From Blastobasis lacticolella (taxonomy: Eukaryota > Arthropoda > Insecta > Lepidoptera > Blastobasidae): a DNA stretch of 64,000 nt. A model generated the notes under the pieces. It was not told the origin of the DNA. It did no database searches and saw only the letters and a program-made list of their open reading frames with translations. The number at the start of each line of letters is the position of its first letter. The first letter of the stretch is position 1. Positions 1-33,000 of the stretch are shown here, piece after piece. Made by a program: the position numbers and the translations under genes. The DNA lies in NCBI GenBank assembly GCA_905147135.1, contig LR990046.1:11872501-11936500 (forward strand), given 5' to 3'.

Positions 1-537
1 CGAATAATTTTTTCTGCATTTACAAAATAACGGGAAATCCCTATCTAATAGGTAGGTAGATTTAAGTAACTAACTAATAATGATTTAACTAACTAATATG
101 TAAACAAATTTTCGTTAATTCAGCGTCCGGCGTCGTGTTAGTAAAATACACAGGTTACTTACAATTTCTTGAAATATTCGTTGTATTTTCTGTTATAATT
201 TTTAATAGTTGTCTGGCATTGTTACGGGCCATTTTAAATCAATTTAGTACGTGGCGTCTTTTATTTATCAGAAGACCAACAAGTGGTTCTCTCGCTGTGT
301 CCACCTACAAAATCACCACCACCACAAAACCGAGCGAACGAAAACGAAATCACCCAACCAACCCGACCCACACACGCCAGCCAGCGCAGCGCGATAATTG
401 ACAGATGTAGTGATGTACAAAATAATTTCTTGTATAAACATCGAATCAAAACAACAAATGGCCGTTAAAATATAATTTTTCGGACTGTATAAACAGTCCG
501 TCCGCGGTCCCAATACCATAAGGTTGCGCTCACATCA
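1..537. other. AT-rich upstream flank, no gene recognised
   Basis: No open frame here has a recognisable protein signature. The stretch around 290-400 is richer in CpG and C than its surroundings and could be a promoter-proximal piece of a gene lying outside the window, but nothing proves this. A short perfect hairpin, CGGACTGT-ATAA-ACAGTCCG, lies at 481-500. Confidence 0.4.
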
Positions 538-990
538 CATCTCTCGGTATGCAATATTGATGCCAGTCGAGCAAGAAAAGTGCCGTAACCGAATTAGAAA
601 TTACCCGTTATGTAGAGATTAAAAAGTGTAGAAAATATTATGGATGGATAAATACTATAATAATTGGAAAATCTTATCGCTGTTGTTTATTTTGTAAGGT
701 ATCAATTTCAAGTGACAATACCTGACCTTTTAAAATAGAATTCTCTTCATAAAGAGAATACTGCTACTCAGTTTAGATGACTAGATACAAAAAGGCTGTA
801 TTCTACAACAAAAAGAAATGAAATTGCCGTAGGATTGGACTGCAGTCTATGAATGAGCGATCTCAGGGAACTCGAAATTTTTATACTATGGCCCCATTGA
901 TTATCTACCTCTCTATCAACGTAGTCGCTCAAGGCCTAAAATACCCTAAATCAGTCAAAAAGTACTCGTAACGGACCAGTCTGGCATAGC
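538..990 (+). repeat. Dispersed repeat, copy 1 (related copy at 63130-63400)
   Basis: Blocks of this segment recur in the same order and orientation at the other end of the window. Examples are a CTCTCGGT(A/T)TGCA block, GCCGTAACC(G/A)AAT(T/A)AGAAAT, GAGCGA(T/C)(C/A)TCAGGGA(A/G)CTCGAAATTTTT, CTATCAACGT, and AAATCAG(T/G)(C/T)AAAAAGTACTCGTA. It has no coding potential that I can see. It is an unclassified interspersed element. Confidence 0.6.
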
Positions 991-1225
991 ATGATAGCGT
1001 TTTCATTGAATTTGCACCTTCCGTTATCATTACATTATTACCAAAACGGATGAAAACTGCTATTCTAGCATGGCGCAGGCCTCATAGTGCATTACAATTT
1101 AAAAAAAAGCTGCCAAGCGTCTCCCAAGACTGTTCACAACACAAAAAGTCTCAGGGTGGAAGGCTTTGGTCAACCTCATTTTATTGTGAAATGAGCAATT
1201 TTCCAGTAGGTATTGTCATTTGGTT

Positions 1226-1998
1226 AGATAGATCTTGCTATGCCAACCAACGTAAAAAGGTAAGCAAATAACCAGGAAGATATAATAAAGTAAATCCTAT
1301 CATGAGATGAATAGATGATGAGATACTGTAATGTAATAATAAAATGAGCAGTATTCCAATAGGTATCAAAAGCATTCCTAACCACTCGCTAGATGGCGCT
1401 CCCACAATTTTGGACTTTCTTTTTAAATCCGTATGATTGTGGCAGTGATGTCTTGCAGCTAACTAATACTAAACTTAAAAATTATAAGTTATTAATGTGA
1501 ACATGACTTTAAAAGGTTCAAAGAAATTTAAAATACATATATATATTAATATAAGTAGGCATTAGAACCATTTTAATTCAAACCAATATCAATTCAATAT
1601 TTGAACTACGTCCATTCTTGATCCTAGCGTCCATGAAACGAACTGACTCAGTGAAATTAATGTTTGTTTTGTTTGCAATAATTTATTAAAACCTCTAAAA
1701 TTGTTGAAAACTATTGATGTATAATATTATCCAGTACAACGTAGGTACCCATTGTTTATATCCTTTTTGCTAAGTACCTATTTCAAGCGATCTTTTATTA
1801 CAAAAATTTTCGGGGCACTATCTAGCCAGTGGACTATCTAGCTAGGAATGCTTTAGATACCTATTGGAAAACTGTTCATTGTTTTATTACATTACAGTAT
1901 TTCATCATCTATTTAACTCATACTAGGATTTAGTTTTTTATATCTTCCTAGTTATTTACTTACATTTTGACGTTGGTTGGCATAGCAAGATCTAGATA
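1226..1998. mobile_element. Fold-back element with about 190-bp inverted arms
   Basis: The left arm (about 1226-1412) and right arm (about 1803-1998) are reverse complements with scattered mismatches. Landmarks in order: AGATCTTGCTATGCCAACCA at the outer end, then GGAAGATATAA, ACTGTAATGTAATAA, CCAATAGGTATC and AAAGCATTCCTA. The roughly 390-bp centre has no recognisable gene. The structure fits a fold-back or MITE-type DNA transposon. No target duplication was resolved. It lies directly upstream of the CpG-rich Nnt leader exon. Confidence 0.75.
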
Positions 1999-2099
1999 TT
2001 AATGCAGTTAGCTTAGCTAGGAACTAGTACCTTTAAATGGAATAAATATCTTGTGGAAATATCGATAAAGTTCAGAAATATTAGTGGCAGTGTACATCA

Positions 2100-2425
2100 C
2101 TACAGTTTAGTTGTCAGCGGAACGTGGCGCCGGCCGGTACGCGTACTGAGCGAGCAAGCAAGCGCCGGCGGCGGCGGGTTTTCGGAGCGGTTGGTGTGCG
2201 TTGTGCGTGGCTGTCGGAGTGTCGATCGGCCTTTTGGAGGCGGGTGCGCAACCTGACGCCGTTAATCTTGTTTTGGAACAAGCAATTTACGAAAAACTTG
2301 AAAGGAACGACCTCGAATCCCGTCCGTTAACCCTACCAGTTTCGGATTCGGGGGCTACCAATTAATAATAATTATTTTTGTGAAGAGCGAGCGCAAGATC
2401 GTCGCTGACATCCTGCATCGCAACG
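2100..2425 (+). promoter_or_regulatory. Nnt: Probable Nnt 5' UTR exon and promoter-proximal CpG-rich block
   Basis: A sharp rise in GC and CpG (about 2125-2240) sits in AT-rich DNA. The block ends in a strong splice donor, CAACG|GTGAGA, after base 2425. The next acceptor in the correct place is TTTACTACAG before 3677, 16 bases ahead of the Nnt start codon. I therefore infer a non-coding first exon joined to the exon at 3677. The transcription start is not resolved; 2100 is only where the composition changes. Confidence 0.5.
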
Positions 2426-3692
2426 GTGAGACCTTTTGTGTTTTTTTATTCAACCGATGGGCAGGTAGAATTTTTTACATGCACAATTTGTAAATACTAT
2501 TATCTTGGCGATTTCGAGCTGTAAGATTATATTTTTAGTGTATATCAGATTAAACCTTAATTCCAGTCCATAGTTCGAAATAACTTTATAAAAAAAATTA
2601 GTTTGAATCATGTGCTGTTTGTGTATGCACGCATAGTGCATTTATTACCTTGCCACAAAAATCCCTAAAGGCCCTAGCTACCAGCATACATCATTAAACT
2701 GGGTAAGTGTCCTAATGTATTATTTTATTATGATACTCCAATCAAACTAGGGTATTGTAATTGATTGAGCGTAGGAGTACCTATCTAACTTTATTTATCA
2801 TATAATACTGTCTGCTGTAACTTTTTATTACAATAATAATGTGCATTGTGTTATCTAACTATAAAAATACCACACATGTTATAGATACATATGTATGTAT
2901 GTATAATAACATCTGGGATCATGTTACTGTGACCCACACCAATTAAAATTGTTCACCTTACAACCTGCCTTATGTGACTCTGTGATGTAATGTATAACGT
3001 AAGGGGTTTAATAGAGAAATTTTTTACATACAGCCTTTATTATATTATGGAATAAATAACAAAACTTAAAATAAAAGAGCATGTATGATGCAAATTTTAA
3101 ACAGCATGTCTCAAAAGTCAAATGGTAGGTATCGCTTAGACAGTTGAGTGAACCCATGACTCAATGCCACTGCACAAAGCAAATACCATATCAGCCACTA
3201 TTACCAGCCATTATCTTGGTTTTTTTTTTTACTAAGAATAACGGTAGTATATATCCTCGACCACCAGCCTTCTAAGAGATACTGTTGACTTTGTGATACC
3301 CTGGACTCTGGTAGGTTGATAATCAAATAAGTAACGTGTGTGACATTATGAAAGAAAATACTTAGAAACACTGTAATATATTTTCTAACTTTATTTGTTA
3401 ATTCATTTAGTCCTTACAATGTTTCGTTTATTCAGTCTTACTTCTAGTTACCCTGCCAAACTGCATAACAGTTTGTTGGCAATAATGTTTCTCTAGTAAT
3501 ACAATCCGGATAATGCTTACAATTGGTTAACAAATTTATTACCTAGTTTAGCACCCCTGTGAGATATATCTGGTACTTCAAAAGCACTGGTCAAAGCTAG
3601 TGGCTATATTACCCCCTGAGCACAGTTCTCCCAACTCTGTCTCATCAAAACATTAATAAATTGTACTTTACTACAGGCAAAAAGCAGCAACC

Positions 3693-24621
<20,929 letters not shown>

Positions 24622-24777
24622 TGAGAATAGTAAAGTGTATTAGAAATTTCGTAACTCTTTAATAGCATAAGACGTAAATGAGGAGATTAACAGTTGTCCA
24701 GTGTAATGTGAATCGAGTATTTTGCTGGTCTAATATGTCGATTTAATCAACGAAGCATTTTATAACTTGTATTAGGC

Positions 24778-24848
24778 AATAAAAGTATATGTAAGTATAG
24801 GTAGGTATAAGTAATGTTAAATGACACATAAGGGTGCTAAACAATAAA
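24778..24848 (+). terminator. Nnt: Nnt poly(A) signals
   Basis: AATAAA hexamers occur at 24778-24783 and 24843-24848, about 160 and 220 bases after the Nnt stop codon. A third is at 25101-25106. The first two are the most likely 3' end signals. Confidence 0.55.
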
Positions 24849-24849
24849 C

Positions 24850-25560
24850 AACATCACATGATTTTTATGGTAAAAACGTATATTCTTCAGTGTAATGTTA
24901 GTATCATAAAGATACAAAATGAAATTGGAACATAACACATTTTAAATGACTTCTGTCCTCTGTACAATTGAAAGACTCAACCACTAGTCTATACAATTTA
25001 TTGATTTATAATTAGGATAGAATTGTATATATAAAAATTTGTACCTAAGTATGTATTTTTATCGATAGTCTCTAAAAACGTTGGTAAATGTTGTTCTGTT
25101 AATAAAAGAGATTGATTTTGTTCCGTAATCAAATACTGATTGATTACTTTTACTGTATTATATTAGAGATTAGTTCTATTACTTTATTGCAGCTGACCTC
25201 CCCATACATTCCAACTTCCAGGGCTAATATTTATTACACTAGGAAGCAGTAAAAAACTTAAAATACGTTATGTAGGTATTGCTCATTCCAAGATTGTTAT
25301 CTTATGTTTATTTACATTAAAATCTGTTACCAGAATAACCAGCTAAAATTTATTTCATGAATATTGTTTTATGCAGGACAATTTTCTTTTATGAAGAAGT
25401 AGTTTTACGCTAGCATTTCTAAAACAAAACCTTTTTTGTTGTATACGAAGACAGGAATAAAATATGTTTTAAAATGTAAAGTTAAAATAAATCATTTGAT
25501 CACATAAAATCTTAACTTTATTTGGGTGGAGATTTATTTTTAGGACCCTTCCTTGCAAGT
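24850..25560. other. Intergenic AT-rich DNA downstream of Nnt
   Basis: No coding signal. It contains further AATAAA hexamers (25101, about 25456) that could serve as distal poly(A) sites of Nnt. Confidence 0.4.
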
Positions 25561-25979
25561 AAGTAACTGATAATTATATATCCTTACTGTGCCATTTAGC
25601 ACCTAGGAGGCTAAGACCTATTACCCTACTCTGTGACGGCACTATACAGGGACTAAACACGTAAAATTGTGAAACGCAAAAAAGTATGCACAGTGGGCGG
25701 GCCCCACCGCCGCAGGCACGCAGGATGGCGACGGCGACACAGCAGTTCCATATAAATCTATACAATAGAACGCGTCGCTCCGCTCGCCGCTGATTTCGTG
25801 CCCTAAGGTGAGCATGGCGCGATAAACAGCCGTCATTTTGCCATCTCACTTGGTGGTCAGCCCGGCAGCGGCTTTTGCTTCGTGCCCTCGGCGAGGTCGA
25901 GTCCCCGGGGTGTAAAGAACCCCATGGACGCCCGACAGCCGATGGATTCTGGGAGGAGTTGGGGGGGGTCAATTATTGT

Positions 25980-26680
25980 TAATTATGGGTCTGCCGTAAC
26001 CTGTAACAGGCTCGCGGCAGACGTTTCTTGTCGGGCGGGCGCGCGTGTAGCGGGGCCAGTTCCCGAATGTGTTGATGACTGGAGGCGTCCACGCGCTCGA
26101 ACAACCGCTGCGATAGTTGTCCCACGAAGTGGTCTAGCTTCTCTACGCTATGGTGTCGCTCTGAGGAGCGAAGCGAGGGTAGTCCACGATGTCCCGAAGG
26201 GCCTGCGATTTCGGAGGCGTTTGCGGTTGCATTCCGCAACAAGCGTAAACTATGCCGGGGCCCCGTAGGTGAGCCGCGGTCTCACGTAAGTCATATAGAC
26301 GCTGATCTTATCTCGCAGAGGGAGACGGGACTTCGGAACTGGGCGGAGAAGCGCGCGGGGGGAGTGAACCTTCGAGACGACTTCGTTGACGTGGTGTCGC
26401 ATCGTTAGCTTCCTGTCGATTTTTAACCCCAGGTATTTTGCTACCGAGGCCCACTCTATGGTTTTTCCTTTTAGAGTGAGCTTCAGGGCGGTGCCAATGG
26501 CTGTCGGCGCTATCGCCTGTGTCTTGTCGAAGCTTACTGCCATACGCCAGTCGGTCAACGACGCGGGCAGGGCGTCCAGTGTGTATTGCATCTTCTTCGC
26601 AGCGTGCTTCAGATCGATGTTGCGACAAACGCCGAGTCGTCGGTATACAGTGGCTCCCGGGTTTTAAGATGTTTTTCCCC
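25980..26680 (-). mobile_element. Jockey-type LINE fragment: reverse transcriptase thumb/C-terminal region
   Basis: The minus-strand frame 26591-26250 has SLTDWRMAVSFDKTQAIAP, KGKTIEWASVAKYLGLKID, RKLTMRHHVNEVV and KISVYMTYVRPRLTYGAPA. This is the conserved stretch after the RT palm in Jockey-clade elements. Frames shift below 26250, where GPSGHRGLPSLRS and DHFVGQLSQRLFERV continue the same protein. No intact ORF. The GC-rich segment 25640-25975 is probably its 3' UTR. Confidence 0.8.
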
Positions 26681-26849
26681 GGTTTCGGTATTATAACACG
26701 GCCAAGCTTCCAAGCGTGGGAACATGGCCGGTGCGTATGATGCCATTAAGCAGCCGCGGGGGGAGCAATGGGTGCCCCCATCCCCCCCCCCCCCTTGAGC
26801 CCCGACTCTTACTCACAATCGCCCACGGTTTTATGAGCCAAAAGGCCAA

Positions 26850-28060
26850 AAATTCCATGATCGCTACGCTCGCTCAATTATTTTATTAATTACTAGTGGA
26901 CCCAGCGCAACTTCGTTCGCGTAGCGTTCTAACCCTACACCACTCTACCCCTAGTACCCTACCCTACAATTATCTTACACCTACTCAACATCTACTTTAC
27001 AGCTACTTACCCTTTTTTTCTTGTTCATAAACCTTCACTCACCTGAATGTGCAGGTTTCATTATGATGTTTTCCCTCACCGTAACAGCATCGGTTTATAT
27101 TTAACTTATGTACATCTGCTAAAGATTTTGAGTTATAAAAAGTGTAGCTAACACGACTTTCTTTTATATAGGTACTATACTTATATTTTTTATCCTAATA
27201 AAAATAGAAATTAATAGAATCCACGTTCTCTCGATATGTTGGGAATATAAATCCTCGTTCTTCGATAATGTCTGCCCCAAATGAGATCATTTGGAAACAA
27301 TCATAGTATTTTTGTTTCAAAAAAAAGAAAAGATAAAAAGTATCCTATGTCCGTCTCCTGGTTCTCAGTTACCTCCCCACCAATTTTCAGCCAAATCAGT
27401 TCATCCGTTCTTGAGTTATAAAAAGTGTAACTAACACATAGTGTATATAACTAACACGACTTTCTTTTATATATATAGATATCAATCACTCCAGATTTTT
27501 CAACAAACATTTTGAGCTCACGTCTCTCGCTCATTCATTTGCTTCATATTTTTTATACTTTTTACCAAACTTTCAATACATAAAATTCCGAGCTCGCTGC
27601 GCTCGCTCAAATATTAATTTTAACAATCGCCATAACTTTAAAAAACCATAATGTTAAGTTTCGTGCGCGCTCCGATTGCTCATTCAATAATTTATATTAC
27701 TTTTATTCTCTTTTATTACGATCAGCATCACACATCATCACAGCACCTAAGCTTAAATGTCAACACTAAGACCCAAAATATCAAAGATTTCGAGCTCGCT
27801 TCGCTCGCTCATTCATAGGTTTCAGTTATTTTTCTTACCTTGCGCTAAGCTCGTTGCGGCCGTCATTCATTAATTGCCCTAAAAGTAATTTGTAAAGATC
27901 ACCCCCTGTTAAGACCAAAAATGTCTAAAATTTCGAGCTCGCTCCATTCGCTCATTCATTCTATATTGGCGTCAGGCTTTTATAACCGAAAATGTCAAGA
28001 ATTTCTAGCTCGCTCCTCACCCTATCTTTTGCGGCTCAAAATGTAAAAAAATTCGAGCCC
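26850..28060. repeat. Irregular array of GAGCTCGCT(T/G)CGCTCGCTCA motifs between LINE pieces
   Basis: The motif (C)GAGCTCGC(T/G)NCGCTCGCTCATTCAT recurs in degenerate form at about 26865, 27516, 27590, 27660, 27790, 27850, 27934, 28008 and 28050. It is often preceded by an AAATGTC(A)AAAATTT-type block. The part at 26890-27480 begins AATTACTAGTGGACCCAGCG and ends ACGACTTTCTTTTATATATA, which are features of a separate common lepidopteran repeat. No gene is present. Confidence 0.6.
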
Positions 28061-28066
28061 ATGTGT

Positions 28067-28390
28067 TTACAGTTTATGTCGCTGGCTAGGATTGTAGGTG
28101 CCGGCGCGTCGAGGGCATAGATGGATCGGAAGGTCTGTGGCTTGGTGTACCAACCGTCTTCTCACCAGTACGGCTAGCCCTCGGTAGCTTCGACCAGTTG
28201 GTGAAATCTCGTCCTTCCTGTAGGTGTGGTATGCGTAGATTTTCAGGTAATCCTGTCTTCTGAGGTGGGTCTCACAGACGCAGACTACGTCGTCCAAGTT
28301 CGCACTGAGCACCATGCGAAGTAATCGGGTCTTCTGTCCTGTGAGTCCATCGGCATTCCAGTTAAAAATTTTAATTTTACTATCCGTAGA
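28067..28390 (-). mobile_element. Jockey-type LINE fragment: apurinic endonuclease N-terminus
   Basis: The minus-strand frame 28396-28067 begins KIKIFNWNADGLTGQKTRLL, then VVCVCETHLRRQDYLKIYAY and YRGLAVLVRRRLVHQA. These are the N-W-N-A-[DN]-G and CETHL signatures of LINE endonucleases. Strand and order fit the RT fragment at 25980-26680, so both may be remains of one element with an internal deletion or replacement. Confidence 0.8.
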
Positions 28391-28399
28391 GGCCACCGA

Positions 28400-29480
28400 T
28401 AGCTTTTAAAATTATAGGTACTGGGTCCCGACCGGCTTGTATCGCTCCCTCCTACCTCTTGTAGCATTTTCGTAATAACTCCTGCCTAACGTCGTCAAAA
28501 GTTGGATCAAGAGAGGTCGCAGCGCGGCGCTGCCGCCTAAAAATATTCCAATAATGAGTACTCTGTCTCATGAAGTGGCGGCGAAACAAACTTGTTAGTA
28601 ACAATTTTAACGCAACTTTATCAACTTGTCTATAAGATTGAAATTCGTAGGCACTTACAGAAACAAAATTACAACGGAGCCGCCAAAGAGACGTCTCGCC
28701 ACGATTCAAAGAATTTTTGTGACAAGCCGGGACGATGCCTGCTAAATGTTGTTCATGGTACGAATGTGTTTCCTTCATCATTTATTACCGCTTGGTATCC
28801 AACCTTGCCAAAAGCGCTTGCAGACGAAGATTGTGTATGGCGGGCTTAGATCATGGCGGGCGAACCACAAAAATAGTAGAAATTGTGGTCTTAAGCTATG
28901 GCGGTCTGAGCCTTTTTCCTTTGTCTAACCTATTTCGAGGTGCATCAGTACCTATCGATTTTTCCGCATAAGTACCGATAAAATTCATGATGGAAAGATG
29001 ACCGACTCGGAGACGGCGCGGCGGGGACACCCTCTCAGAAAAGCCGGCTGTCGGATGCTCCCTTTCAGCCGCCAATCGACAAGGTAGAGTATTCTGGAAT
29101 TATTGGTGAGTTACTAAAAAGTCAGTAAGTAGTTATTATAAAAGCCGACAAATACGAGTCTGTCTTAACAAGCCGTGTTGCAACATCCAGAGATCTCCTG
29201 TAGGGTCGCTAGGGTAAAAGCCCACATAAGCGAGCGGGGTGGGCACCAACGTTCAAAGCTTTTCCGATTCAAAGCGCCAACGTTCAAAGCTGATACCGAT
29301 TTTTAGTTTGCAATTATCGTTTACCGGTTTTGTATTCTATGAAATGTATCGGTTTCAAACTGTCATAAGACAGCTGACAGTGACACATGACAGTTGGCGC
29401 CTTGCCTTGCCGCAGGCCCTTGCCTCGCCTTGCTCTCTGTGCTTGCTCTTGGTTGGACTCTTGGGTGGGTGGTTCATTGT
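28400..29480. other. Intergenic region upstream of Esyt2
   Basis: No recognisable protein. Part may be LINE-derived. The short GC-richer block around 29010-29080 and the direct repeat CAACGTTCAAAGCTTTTCCG / CAACGTTCAAAGCTGATACC (29248, 29279) are the only structures seen. Confidence 0.35.
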
Positions 29481-29710
29481 AAGATTATGACTTAATGCTG
29501 TGGTCGTTTCTTTCTGAATGAATCGTTTCGTTCGTTTGGTTTTGTAGTTTATTATTAGTATACTCACGATTCTCGAGTTCTAGCTCAAACGTAAGGTAAT
29601 AAGCCGGTTATAACATTGTGCTCATTTGTAGTGTAAGAAATTGTTTTTGTTATTGTTACTCGTTTTTTTGTCGGCTGCAGGCCGTCTGCAGTCATCTGTG
29701 CTGTGTAGCA
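29480..29710 (+). promoter_or_regulatory. Esyt2: Candidate Esyt2 5' UTR exon
   Basis: The stretch ends in a usable donor, GTAGCATG|GTACGT, after 29710. It lies about 290 bases before the acceptor CTTATTTGCAG at 30000 that begins the first coding exon. The assignment rests only on position and splice signal. The transcription start is unknown. Confidence 0.3.
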
Positions 29711-30009
29711 TGGTACGTTATGATTTCGTTAATCCTTCATTGATTTTACTTCTATATTGAGTTTTTTTATAAACTGCTCGCTTGCCGACTTCTGCTCTTA
29801 ATAAGCTTTTAGTTTTATGTGAAATCTATTAATAAAAGTGACCTAACACACCACTGTTGTCTGGAATATTGATAGAACGGCTACTATTCCTCTAGTACTA
29901 AAATGTCTTTCCGGTTTATTGTTATTTAAACTAACAGCATTCCATTCTTGCACATATTCTTCACACTTATTAAAGACAATATTTTTTTTCTTATTTGCAG
30001 GCAGAAACA

Positions 30010-33000
30010 ATGGCTTCAGGTAGCAAGCTGGTGCTGCCTGTTAGCAGTGATGATAACAGCAGTGTTTTGTCAATGATATACAGATTCTTTAAAAAGGTAA
30101 AAGGAATTTTATATCTACAGTTTTAAATAATATTATTATACTTACCTATGTAACAGTTTTAATTGAAGATTGCTTATTTGAACTACCTATAAGCATTTTT
30201 ATAAGAAGGCTAACATTCCAAATGTTTTACAAATGAGGTGTTACTATGACTCAGGTGAGACCTTGAAACTTACTGCCTGAGCATGTTTATTTAGGATTGT
30301 AATTGGAGTGTCTGACTCAACTAAACAACTTGTTTATTTGACCTTCATTTATTCATCTTGATAAGGGCTTGGTTTGGTAATCATTTTATACTTGAAGGAA
30401 TGTGTACTCAAATAGTATAATGTTTTATTAATTCATTAAAGTTCATTGCTAAATGTGTTGCTAAGCCCAAATCTCGAGAATTGCTGGACCAGTATGTTCA
30501 TTGAACTCTGATGGTTTTCATGAAGAGTAAAATTGCAAAAAGTAGTGGTAGGGTCAACAATTAACTTTGACAATATGTACAACAAGTAATTATTTATTAA
30601 ATGAAAAAAGTTACACATTACACTTTTATTTAGTAAGTTTTTTTGTAAACAAATCATGTATAAAATGTTTAATATTATATTGTATATAATATTGTATTTA
30701 CAATATTAACAAATAATTTTTACAAGAGTATAATTTCAATTTTCAATCCTATTTATTCCTTAAATTGTTCCTGCTTATATGATTGACCAACTAAAGAAAA
30801 ACTTGCTTAAACAATGTTATCAGAAAACTATAGTAATTAAAATGACCAAGATTTCCTTATCAGTAATGAGTAAGATACCTCATAATGTGCTAATCAAGAT
30901 TGCTTATGAAACTCATGTATGAACACATAAAAACCTTTAGATACATTAAAATAGAAGCATGACATCAGTTTGGTAGCAAATAGTTTACACATTTGCCTGA
31001 ATGTGCAGGTTTTATCACTGTGTTTTCCCTCAACGTAAGAGGTTAGTGTTCAACTAATATACATAACTCAGAAAAAGTCATATTGGCAGAACTGGGGTTG
31101 GTACCTGGTACCTCTAGTTTACGAGTCTGACTCCCTAGCCAGTAGGTCACTGACGCTCCTAACTCTAATTTTTATAACAATAATGTTATCAAGTCAATAA
31201 CTATAATATTGATCGTGAATAATTGTAATTTGTGTGTTTGATATCAATCTTACATGAACCAGTAACTGGTTATCAGTGATACATTTTATGCACAAATTCA
31301 TTCATTGATAAATTTACATTGTATAGTATTTTATTGTAACAATTGTAATGATAATGCTAATGCTTCGCCGTTTTTTTTGTGCAGGTGTCCATAGTGGGTG
31401 CGGTGTACTTAGTGGGCTACATGCAATGGAGCGTGGCGTGGCTCATCGGGCCCGTTATACTGTCGGTGTTGCGCGACCAATGGCGCAAAGATAATGAATA
31501 CAGGCGCAATCTCGCGAAGTCGGCTGCGCTGTCTTCCGAGAAAGATGTAATTCTCGCCAGATTGGACGATCTACCGGCTTGGGTATGTTTGCACGTCTTT
31601 ACGATAATGTTGGGACCTACTTACGCAATGAAAAAAGATTCGTGGACTCATGGTTGTCACCCGTGATCCTGTAATGCCTGTCAAGCTTATTACAAGAGCA
31701 TTAATTAAGGCCTGTGATGATCTATGGCTGTGAGACTTGGCCGGCGTTGACGCAGCACGTCCGCGTACTCCACGCCTTGAAATGAAAATGTTGCGGTAGA
31801 TGTCAGCCGTTACACGACTAGACCGAGTGCGTAACTAATAAGTACATAGTAGTAGCCTTGATGTAAGAGATATCGCGGATAAATTGAATAGGCTCGCCTA
31901 CGCTGGTGCTACGTTAAGACCCAGGGATACGTGCTAAATATATGCCTAAACCTGCCGATATTAGGAAAGAGGTCTCGCGGTCCACTGCAGTCAACAACAG
32001 CTGCTGTTGCCCACTTTACTAGTCCGTGCTTAATAAAAAAAATAAAGAAAGAAAATATATTTATTCCACGAAACGATGTTACAAAGACGTTCTTACATGT
32101 TCCCATTTGATACAAAATGTTAGTCCAGATCCAGTAGGCGCACACTAAAATTGTATGCCGATTGTACCCGGACTAGGTAACATTGTATTTAACAAATAGG
32201 TAACATTGATCATATTAGTAGCAATCGGGTGCGCAAGTCAGTGGTGCAATGGTCTCCACACTGTTCTGCTATAATAGATCAACCAAGCAAAGTTCGATTC
32301 CAAACCCAGCCCAGCAAAATTTTAGTTTTTAATGCGCCCATGTACCCCAGAGCTAGTAGATTCTAAACTTTACAGAGAAGCACTGTCGGGCCGATCGTTG
32401 GTTCGTTTCTTATCGGTTGTACTTTATTTATTTAACAATTTATTGCACACAATATATAGTACTTTAGCTAGAGAATATGCTCAAAAGTTTCATGAGCTCG
32501 TCCAGCCTTCCCTCTTCCACTATCAGTCTACCAGTCCAACCGCAGGCTTGCGCCGTTACTTACTTAGTATTCCATACATAGTATTTACATTCGTAAGCGC
32601 TTTGCTCATCGCCAGTGAGTGCGAGACCCGATGTGTCTTTCAATTCATTGCTGACCTCATCTCTCCCCTCCAAAGTCTAACCTAACAACAATTTTATTTT
32701 TGTCCATCAAAAGTCAGCGTGTTTTTATCAATTCATTGCATTTTTTTATACATTCCAGTTAGGTCTGTGGTCTTTTTAACCACAAGTGATAATGCGCATG
32801 TATATTTCGTTACCTACTTCTTCCTTTGAAGACATAATAGGTATGTTATGTTGTTATTACTTAGCCGTTTGACGTCCTGCAGAGTAGAATATAATCCAAC
32901 ACCCGTTAATAGGGTGTGGTACAAGACGACTAATATCGAAAACCAGCTAGGACCTCTCTGGACCAGAAAATATGTCTTAAACACTGCGACCTTGTGGCAT

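Noticed and set aside
32332..32685. 117-codon ORF in an Esyt2 intron
   Set aside because: Hydrophobic but without any family signature, start context or conservation evidence.
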